NCBI GenBank assembly: GCA_963854735.1
Contig: OY978109.1
Coordinates: 62,001 to 126,000 of the forward strand
From: Marvania coccoides
Taxonomy: Eukaryota > Chlorophyta > Trebouxiophyceae > Chlorellales > Chlorellaceae
Length of the DNA stretch: 64,000 nt
Direction: 5' to 3'
Position numbers and translations under genes: made by a program. Shown here in pieces: positions 24,403-34,345 of the stretch. The stretch's first letter is position 1, and each line of letters begins with the position of its first letter. The notes beneath the pieces were generated by a model. That model was not told where the DNA came from, did no database searches, and saw only the letters and a program-made list of their open reading frames with translations.

Positions 24403-26214
24403 TCAAGACGTGAAGCTCAAGGGCTTCCCCTTGGCGTGCAGCACCCAGGTCAACGCCGAGGTCGCCTGAAGCGCCGCCGCCAGCGCGAACACTGCGCTCA
24501 GTCCGCCGGCAGCCTCCACCAGCCCCCCTGCTGCTATGTTCCCAACAATTCCTGCCAGGCTGCTACACGTGTTGGTCCATCCCAGTATCAGCCCAGCATC
24601 GTGGGGTGCCACGTCTTGAACGTAAGCATGGAACCCGCCGTAGTTGAACGCCTGGGTGGCCACCGCCAGGCACAGAGCGGCGGTGGCAATGGCAGGGGTC
24701 AACGCCTCCTGGGGCAGCAGCACCAGCGGCATCAGCGCCAGGCAGCCGCCCAGATTCCCAACCACATGCATGCCGTGCCGCACCTGCAGCAGCGACCACC
24801 CAGCATGGGTGTGCAGCCAGTCGGCGAACCGCCCCGCAGCGGTGGCCAGCACAGCGGTCAGCAGCCACGGCAGAGCGCTCAGCATGCCCAGCATGGTGAG
24901 GCTGCTGCTGCCGGCGCCAAGTGAGTGCAGCAGCGTGGGAATCCACGCTTGCAGCACAAAATAGCCGAAGCCGATGACGCCGTGCGTCCAGCACAGCAGC
25001 GCAAAGTCCGCGGCGTGCAGACGAAACAGCCCGGCGTCGAATTTTTTCCGTCTCCTTCCACGTGTTGACGTTGTCGTCCCTCCGCCGCCTCCCTCGCCGT
25101 CGCTCTCGCTCTCACTTTCGCTGGCGCTGAGGGCCTGCTGCTCCGCCACTTTCTCAGCGGCCTGCAGGCTGCGCAGCGTGACCAGCCCTGCCACAGCGCC
25201 GATGCCTCCAAACAAAAGAAATGCAGCCGGCCACCCTGCCGCCGCTGCCACCATGGGAGTCAGCCCCAGGCCAGCCACCGTGCCCAGGTTGAACCAGGCG
25301 TAGACTGCAGACGTTTTGGAGGCCCGAACGCGCTTGGGAAACCACTGGGCAGCCGTGGCTGACACCCCAGGCATCTAAACGACATGAAAAAAATGAAGGA
25401 GCCGGTTAGAAACGAATAGAAACTAGCAATCAAATAATTGCAAACTGTACTGCTACATTTTCATAATTATACATTAAAAAAAACTAAAAAAAACTGTGTC
25501 GTCCTCACCATGACGCTCTGCCCCAGTCCCAGTGCCGCTCTTGCTCCCACCATCACTGCCAGCGGAGTTGAGGAGGCAGGGACAGCTGCCATGGCCATGC
25601 ACGCCAATGACCAAACGATCATGCCGCTAAGGAGCGTGTTGGGGCCGCCAAAACGGTCAGAAAGCACCCCAGCAGGCACCTGCAAGGAATGCGCTTTTCG
25701 TTGTGAATTAATTTAATAATAATAATAAAAAAAAACAAAAAGGGCTGAAAAATAAATAAATATGCAAGCAGCATTCGCTTGCCTGCAGCGTGACGTATCC
25801 CATGAGCAACGCTCCGTGAGCAAGCCCCATCTCTGACGGTCGCAACGCAAACTGCTGCTGAATGGGAACTGCCAGCACCGAGAACGACACTCGCGCCAGC
25901 GCAGCTGAGAACGTCGCAAGGCTGGCGGCGAAAAAGGCTCGCGACGCCATGCTGGTCCCAGCAGCAGGGACAGCGGGGAGTGTTGCCGCGGTGAAGAGCT
26001 GGACGGGGACTGCAGCGCCCCCTGCTGAGGGGATAGCCGCTGCCGAGCGCACAGTGAGCCGAAGGTGGCGGTTGCGTTGCTGCTGATGTGTAGAACTGGT
26101 TGAAGAGGCGGCGCAGTGGCTGGGGGTGCGAGGTGGAGGCGCAGGGAAGGCGCAGCAGCCTTCTGCTGCGGCTGTACCTCCCCGGCTGTGCTTGGTTGCT
26201 GCGCTCGTCTTCAT
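24403..26214 (-). CDS. SLC17/PHT4-like plastid anion or phosphate transporter (MFS)
   Basis: Exons 26214-25783, 25679-25509 and 25374-24403 encode 524 residues. It is a 12-helix major facilitator: GVLSDRFGG is the loop 2-3 motif, and AAQWFPKRVRASKTSAVYAW matches the helix 5 region of the SLC17/PHT4 (ANTR) family. These carry inorganic phosphate, ascorbate or other anions with sodium or protons. About 100 residues rich in Ser, Thr, Ala and Pro precede the first helix and look like a plastid transit peptide. A Ser/Glu-rich cytosolic loop (SESESESDGE) separates the two halves. The first intron starts with GC (after GTLQ) instead of GT. MFS membership is certain; the subfamily and substrate are inferred. 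Confidence 0.85.
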
Positions 26215-26836
26215 GCTGCCGCGCGAGTCTCAAGCTGCATCAAATCAGACGCGGGGAGTGAGTGAGAGGAAGAGTGGTGTGGTAACAGAGAGAGACATGC
26301 TGCATGTGTAATTTTTTAATACTAGTTGTTGGGGTGTTGGGCGTCGCTCAAAACCCAGAGGCCCATAATAAAAGGGCTGAGGGGGATAATGACTCTCGTT
26401 TGATGTAGCTTTCACATATACAGAGGGCAGGCGCGTGGGGAGTCGCACAGCCCACGGTCGGAGAAGCTGTAAAGAACAATCGAATCGAACACACAATAGC
26501 AGGGCCCACCTATTTTCGTAAACGTGGTGCACACAACGGCTGGTGGCTGTGTTTGGACGCTAAAACCATTTGCCAGTTTCACAGCAGCGGCCGTCTCAAA
26601 AAAATAAACGTTCAAATTAATATATTGAAGCCGCCAGGATGCATGGGTGTCGCCGTGTGACTACCCCAATCCATCTCGGGGAGAAACAATTTATTTTAAA
26701 AGCTGGTATGATAGTGTGCTAATGGCATGCAACCACCGAAAAATCTTCACAGCTGCAACCAGAATATCTTCATTTTTTGTGGATTTTGAAGATAAAATTC
26801 CCCAAAAAATAATTTTGAATAATCGCAGTATCCACC
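26215..26836. other. Divergent promoter spacer, no gene seen
   Basis: About 620 bp between the divergent starts of the transporter and the SET-domain gene. The part from about 26,550 is strongly AT-rich. No convincing coding or RNA feature was found. Confidence 0.45.
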
Positions 26837-28432
26837 ATGAGGGCTGCAGCGAGCCTGTTCAGGGCTGGCCTTGCGCCACCACGATCAAATTCCAATTCCC
26901 ACCCACACAGCCAAAATCAAAATGCAGCGGCAATTGGACCCCGCATCGCCCTCTCGAGACTACCCGCCCGCCCACTGCAGCGCAGCGCGTCGCCCTTTCC
27001 GCGCCTCTCCGCAGCCGCGGCACCCTCCGACACAGCTGCTGCCGCCCCCTCCACTGCCCCCCACGACGCCCTTCTGCGGTGGTGCATCGAGCAGCGCGGC
27101 CTGCCCCCCACCCCGCTGGAGCCGGAGCTCCTCGACTCCGACCTGGGCACCAGGGAGGTCGAAATTGGATTCACCATTGCCAGCGACTCGGTCCCTAAAG
27201 AATCTATTTTGCTAGAGATCCCTGGGGACCTGGCAGCCACCGCGGTGGACGTGGCCAAAGACCCCGTGATTGCGCCTCTGGCGGAGGGCAGGGGGGAGCT
27301 AGTCGGGCTGGCGCTGCTGCTAATGCAGGAGCGGTCGAAGGGAGAGGCCTCGGTGTTGCGCCCGCTGCTGGCCACGCTGCCGCAGCGCACGGAGACCCCC
27401 GTGCTGTGGCCAGACGCTGAGCGGGGGGAGCTGCTGCGAGGCTCCCCCGTGCTGGCTGAGTCCCGCGCGCGAGAGGCAGCCCTGGGAGCTGAATGGGACG
27501 CCATAGAAGCGGTGGCAGCGGCAGCTTCCTCCCAGCTTCCTCCCGGCTTCTCCCGCGACGCGTTCTTCGACGCCATGTCAGTGGTGGTCGCTGCGGCCGC
27601 CTACCTCCCCTCAGCGCAGTGCTTTGCGCTGCTGCCGGTGGTGGGATCCCTCCGCCGCACCGGCTCCGCCGCTGGGGCCACCCTCGACTACGACCTGGAC
27701 CGACAGGCGGTGACGCTGGTGGCAGCGAGGCCCTACACCCGCGGGCAAGAGGTGCGGCTGTTTGACGGCCGCCCCAGCGGCGAGGTGCTGCTCTCCACCG
27801 GCAAAATTGAGCCTGCAAACCCCGCAGACTTCCTCACGCTGCCCGCCTCACTTGTCCCCGCCGATCGGCTGTACCAGCAGAAGCGGGAGGTGCTGGCTGA
27901 GATGGGGTTCGGCCCCTCGGAGGAGTTTCCGATCTTTGAGGACCGGATGGCCACCCAGCATCTCACCTACATGCGGCTGGCGCGGCTCACCGACGCCGCC
28001 CAGTTTGCGCGCATCACGTTTGACGACGACGTCATCGTTTCGGTGGAAAACGAGTACGAGGTGCTGCAGCTGCTGATGGCCGACCTGAGGGACCGCATGC
28101 AGGCCTACACCGTGGAATACGAAGACGACCTCAAGGTGGCGCAGCGCAGGGACCTGGGGCACAGGGAGCGTCTGGCGGCGGTGCTGCGACTGGCGGAGCG
28201 TCGGGTGTTGCGGGGCACGATGACGGGGGTGCGGCGCAGGCTGGCCCCCATTCGAGGGATCCCCACCAAGGCTGGGACGCTGCAAGACCCGAATGCCGAC
28301 TTTAAGGAGATGTTTGACGTGCTGGAGTCGATCCCTGCTGCGCCAAAGCGCCTGTTTGATGGGCTGACGGCGTGGGCGAGGGGCGAAAACGACCCAGACT
28401 GGAAGAAAAAGAGCAACAAGCCACCACGGTAA
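26837..28432 (+). CDS. Plastid LSMT-like SET-domain protein, divergent active site
   Basis: Single-exon gene of 531 residues. The N-terminal 60 residues are Ala/Ser/Arg/Pro-rich, like a transit peptide. The rest follows the layout of Rubisco LSMT-type SET proteins: an N-terminal SET half (LRWCIEQRGLP, then GFTIASDSVPKESILLEIP), an inserted helical iSET region, and a C-terminal helical substrate-binding domain (from about 340). The usual DMxNHS cofactor motif before the post-SET Tyr is replaced by VVGSLRRTGSAAG, and the GEE-x-x-x-YG motif reads GQEVRLFDGRPSGEVLLSTG. It may therefore be a non-catalytic or specialised member, for example a PTAC14-like plastid factor. The family call is by fold pattern and motifs; methyltransferase activity is doubtful. 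Confidence 0.75.
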   Translation: MRAAASLFRAGLAPPRSNSNSHPHSQNQNAAAIGPRIALSRLPARPLQRSASPFPRLSAAAAPSDTAAAAPSTAPHDALLRWCIEQRGLPPTPLEPELLDSDLGTREVEIGFTIASDSVPKESILLEIPGDLAATAVDVAKDPVIAPLAEGRGELVGLALLLMQERSKGEASVLRPLLATLPQRTETPVLWPDAERGELLRGSPVLAESRAREAALGAEWDAIEAVAAAASSQLPPGFSRDAFFDAMSVVVAAAAYLPSAQCFALLPVVGSLRRTGSAAGATLDYDLDRQAVTLVAARPYTRGQEVRLFDGRPSGEVLLSTGKIEPANPADFLTLPASLVPADRLYQQKREVLAEMGFGPSEEFPIFEDRMATQHLTYMRLARLTDAAQFARITFDDDVIVSVENEYEVLQLLMADLRDRMQAYTVEYEDDLKVAQRRDLGHRERLAAVLRLAERRVLRGTMTGVRRRLAPIRGIPTKAGTLQDPNADFKEMFDVLESIPAAPKRLFDGLTAWARGENDPDWKKKSNKPPR

Positions 28433-28580
28433 AACGTGTGGGAGGTTGCCTGTGCAAAATTTGCCATATAGATGCTATCAACAGCCAGCGGCAAACTTGA
28501 AAATATGGGCTGCCTCCAAAATGCAATTTCATAGTGTGGCGGCGAGCCTAGTTAGTTATTTTAATAAAATTTAATGCGCG

Positions 28581-31491
28581 ATGCTGGAACCAGGAACATT
28601 GATATCAGTGCAGCTGCCCGACAGAGAGGTGAGATGCTCGATTGAAAAAACAAAATACAGTCGGCTTGCATACATGTGGGCAGCGTGTGCAAATGAGCGG
28701 AACTGTATAAATACACCACGGTAAATCATTTGACAAACAAAACGCATATGTTGCACCCCCTGCAGGGCGAGGTGGTGGCAAAGGTGATTAAATGCAGCCC
28801 CACGGGCCGTAGCTGCCAATTGGAGCTGGTGGAGGAAGAGGTGAGCCCTGCGATGTGCATGCAACAATTTGTTTTTCCCGCGCTCCTGCGTGCGGCGCCC
28901 TTACCAGAGTTTTGCATTTTTTTTCCAGGAGACTGTCAACGTCAACCTCACCAAGGCCCCCCACACTGTGCTGGAACCCACCAGCGACGATGAAAACGAG
29001 GATGGCGAAGAATCAGAGGAGGGGGAAGAGGAGGAGCTCGATGCTTTCCGCGCCCTGTCGGCGCCATCTGTTGCTCTGGACCGCCTGGTGGCCCAGCTGG
29101 CTGCTGACCCCGCCAAGCTGCTGCACCGCTCTGAAGGCATGGCTGCCGTGGCCCGCGACGCTGCAAAGGAGCTCATCGACTACGCGTCCAAGCAGCAGCA
29201 GCAGGGGGTGGGCGAAAACGGCAATGGAGGTGAACACACCACCGCCGCTGCTGCGGCGGCGGCTGAGCTGTACGTGGATGGGTTTGACGCGGAGCAGATC
29301 TGGCTGCAGCTGGACATGCTGTCCGCTCCTGCGCTGAAGCGGGCGCGTCGGCAGCTGCGCAAGGTGGAGAGCGTCGCGGCGTTGATCCCTGCTGACGTTG
29401 AGGAGGCGCTGGACGAGCTGCTTCTGGGGGATGACGGAGGATTTGAAGGTGAGAGCGATGAGGAGGGGGAAGAGGAAGAAGAGGGAGGCTCAGATTTTGA
29501 GGAGGAAGACGGGTCTGATGGTGGCATGGACTACGATGCGATGTTGGCTGCTGGAGGCGGCTCTGGCAGCGATGAAGAGGCGGGGGACGAAGAAGAACGG
29601 GAGAACATCGAGGAGGAGGAAGAGCCGCAGCAGCAGAAGAAGCAGCGGGGGAAGCGGGGCCGCATGTCCAATGCTGAGGCCAAGGCTGCCGTTGAGGACG
29701 ATTTCATGCGGCTGGACGAGATGGAAGCCTTCCTGCGGCAGGCAGAGCAGGAGGAAGGCGGCGAGGGTGAGGAGGAGGAAGGGAGGGACGTTGAGATGAG
29801 CGGAAGTGATCTTGACGATGATGCTTTTGGGCAGCTGAGCGGTGAAGAGGAGGAAGAGGGGGGAGAGGGTGACGACAGCGAGGCGGAGCTGGAGGCGCTG
29901 CTGGACAATGCCGCCAAGCTGGTGGGGAGGAACCGGGGGGACGCTGCTGCAAAGAAAAAGAAGAAAAGGGGCGTCAGATGTGAGTCGTTTTATTTGGGTA
30001 CTTCTTTAGTTTTTTTCATGTTGAATTTGCTGCATGCTAATAATGAATGGATCGTTTTTACTACTACTAAGTTTCTCATTTACTCCTTTGTTTCATTGCG
30101 TTTTGGCAGTCGCTGGCGATTCAGAAGAAGAGGAGCCCGAGTCAGAAGAGGAGGCTGTGGACCTGTCGTCTGACCCCCTGGCCAACGCGCGTTACGAAGA
30201 CTTCTTCGGCCCGCGGAAGAAGCGAGCGCCTGGCAGCGCAGCGCGCAAAGCGCCGCCGCCGCCCCCAGCGCAGCGCGGCAGCAAGGGCCTCCTGGCTGAA
30301 GACGTCAGCAGCTCCGAAGACGACTTTGCGGACGGAGAAGGCGAAGGCTACTCAGAAGAAGAAGAAGAAGATGAGGAGGAGGACGAAAAAATTGAGGCAG
30401 CAGGAGGCAGCAGCAGTGAGGAAGAAGAGCCAGCCAAGCCCTCCACCCACCAACGCCGCCTGGAGCGCGTCAGTGGGCGCGTGAAGCAGCTGGAGCACGA
30501 GGCCATGGAGGAGCGGCCCTGGTTCCTGCAGGGAGAGGTGATGGGCACAACCCGCCCCAAAAACTCAGCGCTGGAAATCGATCTCGACTTTGAGACCACC
30601 GCCAGGCCGCCCCCCGCCCCCACCGAGGAGTCCACCCGCTCAATAGAGGATCTCATCAAGGCCCGCATCGCCGACGGGCGGTTCGACGACCCATTGTCGC
30701 TGGTGGCGCCGCACCCAGACCGAAAACGGACGGTGGTGGAAATGGACGATAAAAAGAGCTCGGCGGGGCTGGGGGAGCTGTACGAGCGGGATTATGTGGC
30801 TGCGGTGACAGGCGCGGTGGAGGATCGCGACGCCCCCGTGCGGGAGCTGGCCAAGGCCCAGTTTGCGGCGCTGGCGGCGCAGCTGGACACCCTCAGCCAT
30901 GGCCACTTCCGCCCCGCGCCCAGCATCGAGGAGGTGTCGGTCAAGGTGGACGTGCCTGCTATCATGATGGAGGAGGCTGCCCCTGCGTTTGTGAGCGGTG
31001 CTTCCATGCGAGCGCCTGAGGAGGTCTACAAGGCCGGCACAGGGGCCATCAGCGGCGCTGGTGACGGGGAGGGCGAAGAGGAGGCCGGCGCGACCCTGGT
31101 GCTGCGTCCGGGTGGCGTGGTGAAGTCCGAGGCTGAGCTGACTAAGGAGGATCGGCGGCGGCGGCGGGCGGCCAAGAAGCGGGCCTACAAGAAGCGCAAG
31201 GCCTCGCAGGAGGAGGAGGCCGCGGCCAGAGCGGCGGCCAGGGGGCTGGAGCGTGTGGCTGGGCGCAAGTCCGAGGAGCAGGAGCAGGAGTTGCGCAAAC
31301 TGGCAAAGGGAGCGTCGAAAAGAGCAAAGAGCGGCGTTGATGCAAATGGAGTGTCAGACTACTCCAAGTCGACTGCGGTATTTGCCCAGATCCAGGCGCA
31401 GCGGGACGCAGGGCCGGTAGTAGTCGGTGCAGGGGACGAGGCCGCCGCTGCGGCGGCGGCTGTGCGCCGCGCGTCTGCCTTCAAACTTTAA
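28581..31491 (+). CDS. MPP10: U3 snoRNP protein MPP10
   Basis: Exons 28581-28628, 28766-28840, 28929-29979 and 30110-31491 give 851 residues. MPP10 belongs to the SSU processome, where it holds U3 snoRNA and the Imp3/Imp4 proteins for 18S rRNA processing in the nucleolus. Family blocks visible include DAEQIWLQLDML, FMRLDEMEAFLR, ARYEDFFGP, PWFLQGEV with TRPKNSALE, SIEDLIKARI and the C-terminal KRAYKKRK. Long Glu/Asp-rich tracts between blocks are typical. The first two small exons and the start of exon 3 add about 45 residues (MLEPGTLISVQLPDRE...) unlike the usual N-terminus. TGTAA occurs at 31528, 37 bp after the stop. Confidence 0.9.
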
Positions 31492-31802
31492 TCAACAATA
31501 TGAAAGCCCACTTTTTTGTGTTTCTGATGTAAACTTCGGGTGTCAAGTACACTGGCAGTGTGCGCCCTGTACAGAAGCTGCTTTATGTGTTAATTCAGGA
31601 GTAATCGCAGCTCTGCTGGACAATGAGCTCGACAATTTTTGCTGGCCCTTGTTACCACTTGATGCATTCCGCGCCAGGCATATGCGTCCCCCTGAAATAC
31701 GCCGCTCGTCTGTAGCTCGTAAATTTGTCTGAAAAAGTCTAGATTTACAAGAGGGTTATTTTTATACTAATTTTGTAAGCTGTTTTTTTCCTGCCGCATT
31801 GT
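31492..31802. other. Convergent 3' spacer
   Basis: About 310 bp between the stops of MPP10 (+) and RPS15a (-). It holds the TGTAA at 31528; nothing else was recognised. Confidence 0.5.
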
Positions 31803-32629
31803 TCAGTAGAAGAAGCCCAACACTTTGCCTGCAGAAACAAACACACGAGACACATAGGTTAGCAACACTGTTCCAGAGGAAACAAAACCCCTTTGCCATT
31901 CAATAGAAAGAACAAGAAAAAGAATCACCCTGTTCCCGACTATGGCTGTCGCAGCAACTTCCAACCAATGGGGCAGGTAAAGACGCATCGCGCAAATAAA
32001 TAATCCGTATCTTCCAACAGTCTGTCTGCCATCCATAACTCCCCCCCCCCCTCTCTCTCCCTCCCTCTCTCACCTCCGATCTTCTTCCTCCGCGCTTCCT
32101 CGTGGTCCATAATGCCCTGGGACGTGGTCATGATGAAGTATCCGAACTGACGGGAGGGCAGCAGACGACCCACCCAGTCCTCCACGTCAATCGCGGCGAT
32201 GTCGTAGCGGGGGGAGATGACTCCGCACTTGTTCAGCCGGCCGTTGAGCTCCACCACAATCTTTCCGCTGCGCTGGTTGTCCACAAACTCGAACTCGCCG
32301 ATGTAGCCGTGCTTCATCATCACCTGCAGGAACTTGATCACCACCTTGGAGGAGGGGCGGATCAGCACCTGCTTCTTACCACGCTTCTCGGCATTGTACA
32401 TGCTTTTCTGCGGTAGGACGAAAAACGGGGGGGGGGGGAGGTAAGGGTGCGGTCCGGTGAAGAGCTGGGTACCGTGACTAAATGAAGAGGCCAGGCAGGC
32501 TGGTAGCCTTCAATTTAATATGCTGCCCTCGCGGGCGGAGAAGAAGGAATAACATGTGTGCCCGAAATATCGCGAATTTTTTGGAGCTCGACTTACGAGG
32601 GCATCACCCAGCACGCTGATGCGAACCAT
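31803..32629 (-). CDS. RPS15A: 40S ribosomal protein S15a (uS8)
   Basis: Exons 32629-32597, 32407-32074 and 31828-31803 give exactly 130 residues, the family length. The protein is part of the small ribosomal subunit and contacts 18S rRNA. Recognisable segments are [39 protein letters not shown]-type [15 protein letters not shown] and the C-terminal KVLGFFY, which comes from a last exon of only 8 codons including the stop. The first exon is 11 codons. A likely 5' UTR intron acceptor lies just upstream of the start. Confidence 0.95.
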
Positions 32630-34345
32630 CTTGCCGAGCTGTGCTGATCCTGCATCCAGAAACGAGCAATATCAGCGCACATCAAACAAATGAAATAAAT
32701 TGCGAGCCCCATCGGCGTATCCCCCTCCGCTGCCACCCCGCCAAATTTATAAACGTATATTATCAAAGTATATGGCATGCTGGGGGGCCATTAAGTCGTG
32801 CCGCCTCCGAGCATCTTTAATTCAATAAAATCGCCGTCTTTTTATCACTGTTTGCTATGCCCCCACACCCCAGCCCTCTCTGGAACTCACAAACAGTATC
32901 AAGCCGCAAGAAGAAGAGGACAAAATAAACGCAACCTCCCGTTTTGGCCCTGCGCAGCCATCATTTTTTCTCCCTTTCTTTTTTAATATTTATTTGAGCT
33001 GGTTTTTGGGGTCCAGCTTGGTCAAATAACGACTGGTATGCAATTTTTGTGAGCTTATTTTGTGAATCCGGCGATAAAAAACTAGCGTTTTGTGGGTCCA
33101 TTTCATAGTCGGCCTTTTCCGATTCGAAAGTCTCCGCAATTTTTGTTGATTATTTGCACAACAAACCTTCCTCACGGGGACTGCATTCCACAAGGGCTGC
33201 ATCTCTCTCCTGTCTCAGTAACCCAGCTCCCCCGCTCCTCCGCCAACGTCCGGTATCCTCAGCCGACGACTCTTTGCACGCCGCGCTGAGCTGACGAGCC
33301 CAGCTACGATGCTATAAACGATAGGGTGCATGATCTGGAGGCGGAGGTACACCAGCTGAGCTGCATGTTGAAGATGCTAAAAACGCCAGTGTGCAGCAGC
33401 AGAAGGGAGTTCAAGTTGTCTGGTCTCCTTGGTGCAGAAGCTGGGGGAGGAGGTGCAACAACTGAAGCTACAAGTTGAAGAGGCTCAGGCTTGGGCAGCG
33501 AAAGCACGGCGCATGCAAGGGCTCCTCCAAACGCAGCTCGCAGTACAGAATGGTCGCCACACATGAAAGACCGGATAAGTAGGTTACTATTTCTCGGTAT
33601 ACACTCAAATAATGTTCTTGGTTTCTCTTTCAAATGCAGTTCCCCCCACAAAATTTCCTTATTCACTGCAGGTTTAGCATAGAGGAACACGCTGACTGGC
33701 TGCTCCCCCACTTCAAGTACCTTCCCACAGATGAGAAGTTCGAGGAGGCTATGCAGGACGAGAAAAAGGAGTTTCGAATGCCTGTTCACGTGCTGCTGAG
33801 ATAGCTCTTGCGACGTAAGCAGCCCCACAGACGCTGCTAAGCGGATTAACAAGCTCCAAACAAATGCATTATCTGTGTCGTATTCTGTGACACTTGACAG
33901 CGTTTGCCTGTAAACCATGGAGCTGCGGGATGTTTATGCGGAGATTAGGGCTTCAAAACATCTCTCAATGCTCAAAGCTCGTTTCCTGGCTCGCGTTGCG
34001 GAATATTTGGAAATACCCCACCGGTATGCAATCACGAATAGAATTTGACGAAAAGGCGTTCTTCACGACGGGAGGGATTAAACGATTGCTGCAGCTTGCT
34101 GTCTCTGGCGGTCACATCTTTTTCAATGTACCGGATGTATCGGGGGTGCAGACGCTTTCTGAATTCGCATCGTTGGGTGCGAATCGTTTTAAGATGCGAT
34201 GTTGAGCAAGGAGCCCAAATTGATTGGCCCGAGGTGGTGCTCGGCTTGAAGCTGTCGTGTGTGAGTTCAAAGATACAAACAAAACGAAACGAAAATATAG
34301 CAATTCCTCCAATTCTTTCCGAATATAAAAAAAAAGGCAACAAAA
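32630..34345. other. Gene-poor spacer with decayed coding fragments
   Basis: About 1.7 kb. The left half is AT-rich, with the RPS15a promoter and a probable 5' UTR exon. The right half (33300-34205) carries coding-like fragments described separately as a pseudogene. No intact gene was found. Confidence 0.5.
33300..34205 (+). pseudogene. Decayed multi-frame gene or transposon remnant
   Basis: Four stretches read like protein but lie in different frames and end in stops. About 33325-33390 begins DRVHDLEAEVHQL, a coiled coil. About 33443-33566 includes EEVQQLKLQVEEAQAW, also a coiled coil. About 33641-33803 follows an intron-like TTTCAAATGCAG and includes FSIEEHADWLLPHFKYLPTD. About 33918-34050 begins MELRDVYAEIRASKHLSMLK and continues in the next frame as IEFDEKAFFTTGGIKRLL. 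The frame changes have no good splice sites. I do not recognise the parent family. It could also be a real gene with introns that I could not resolve. Confidence 0.4.
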
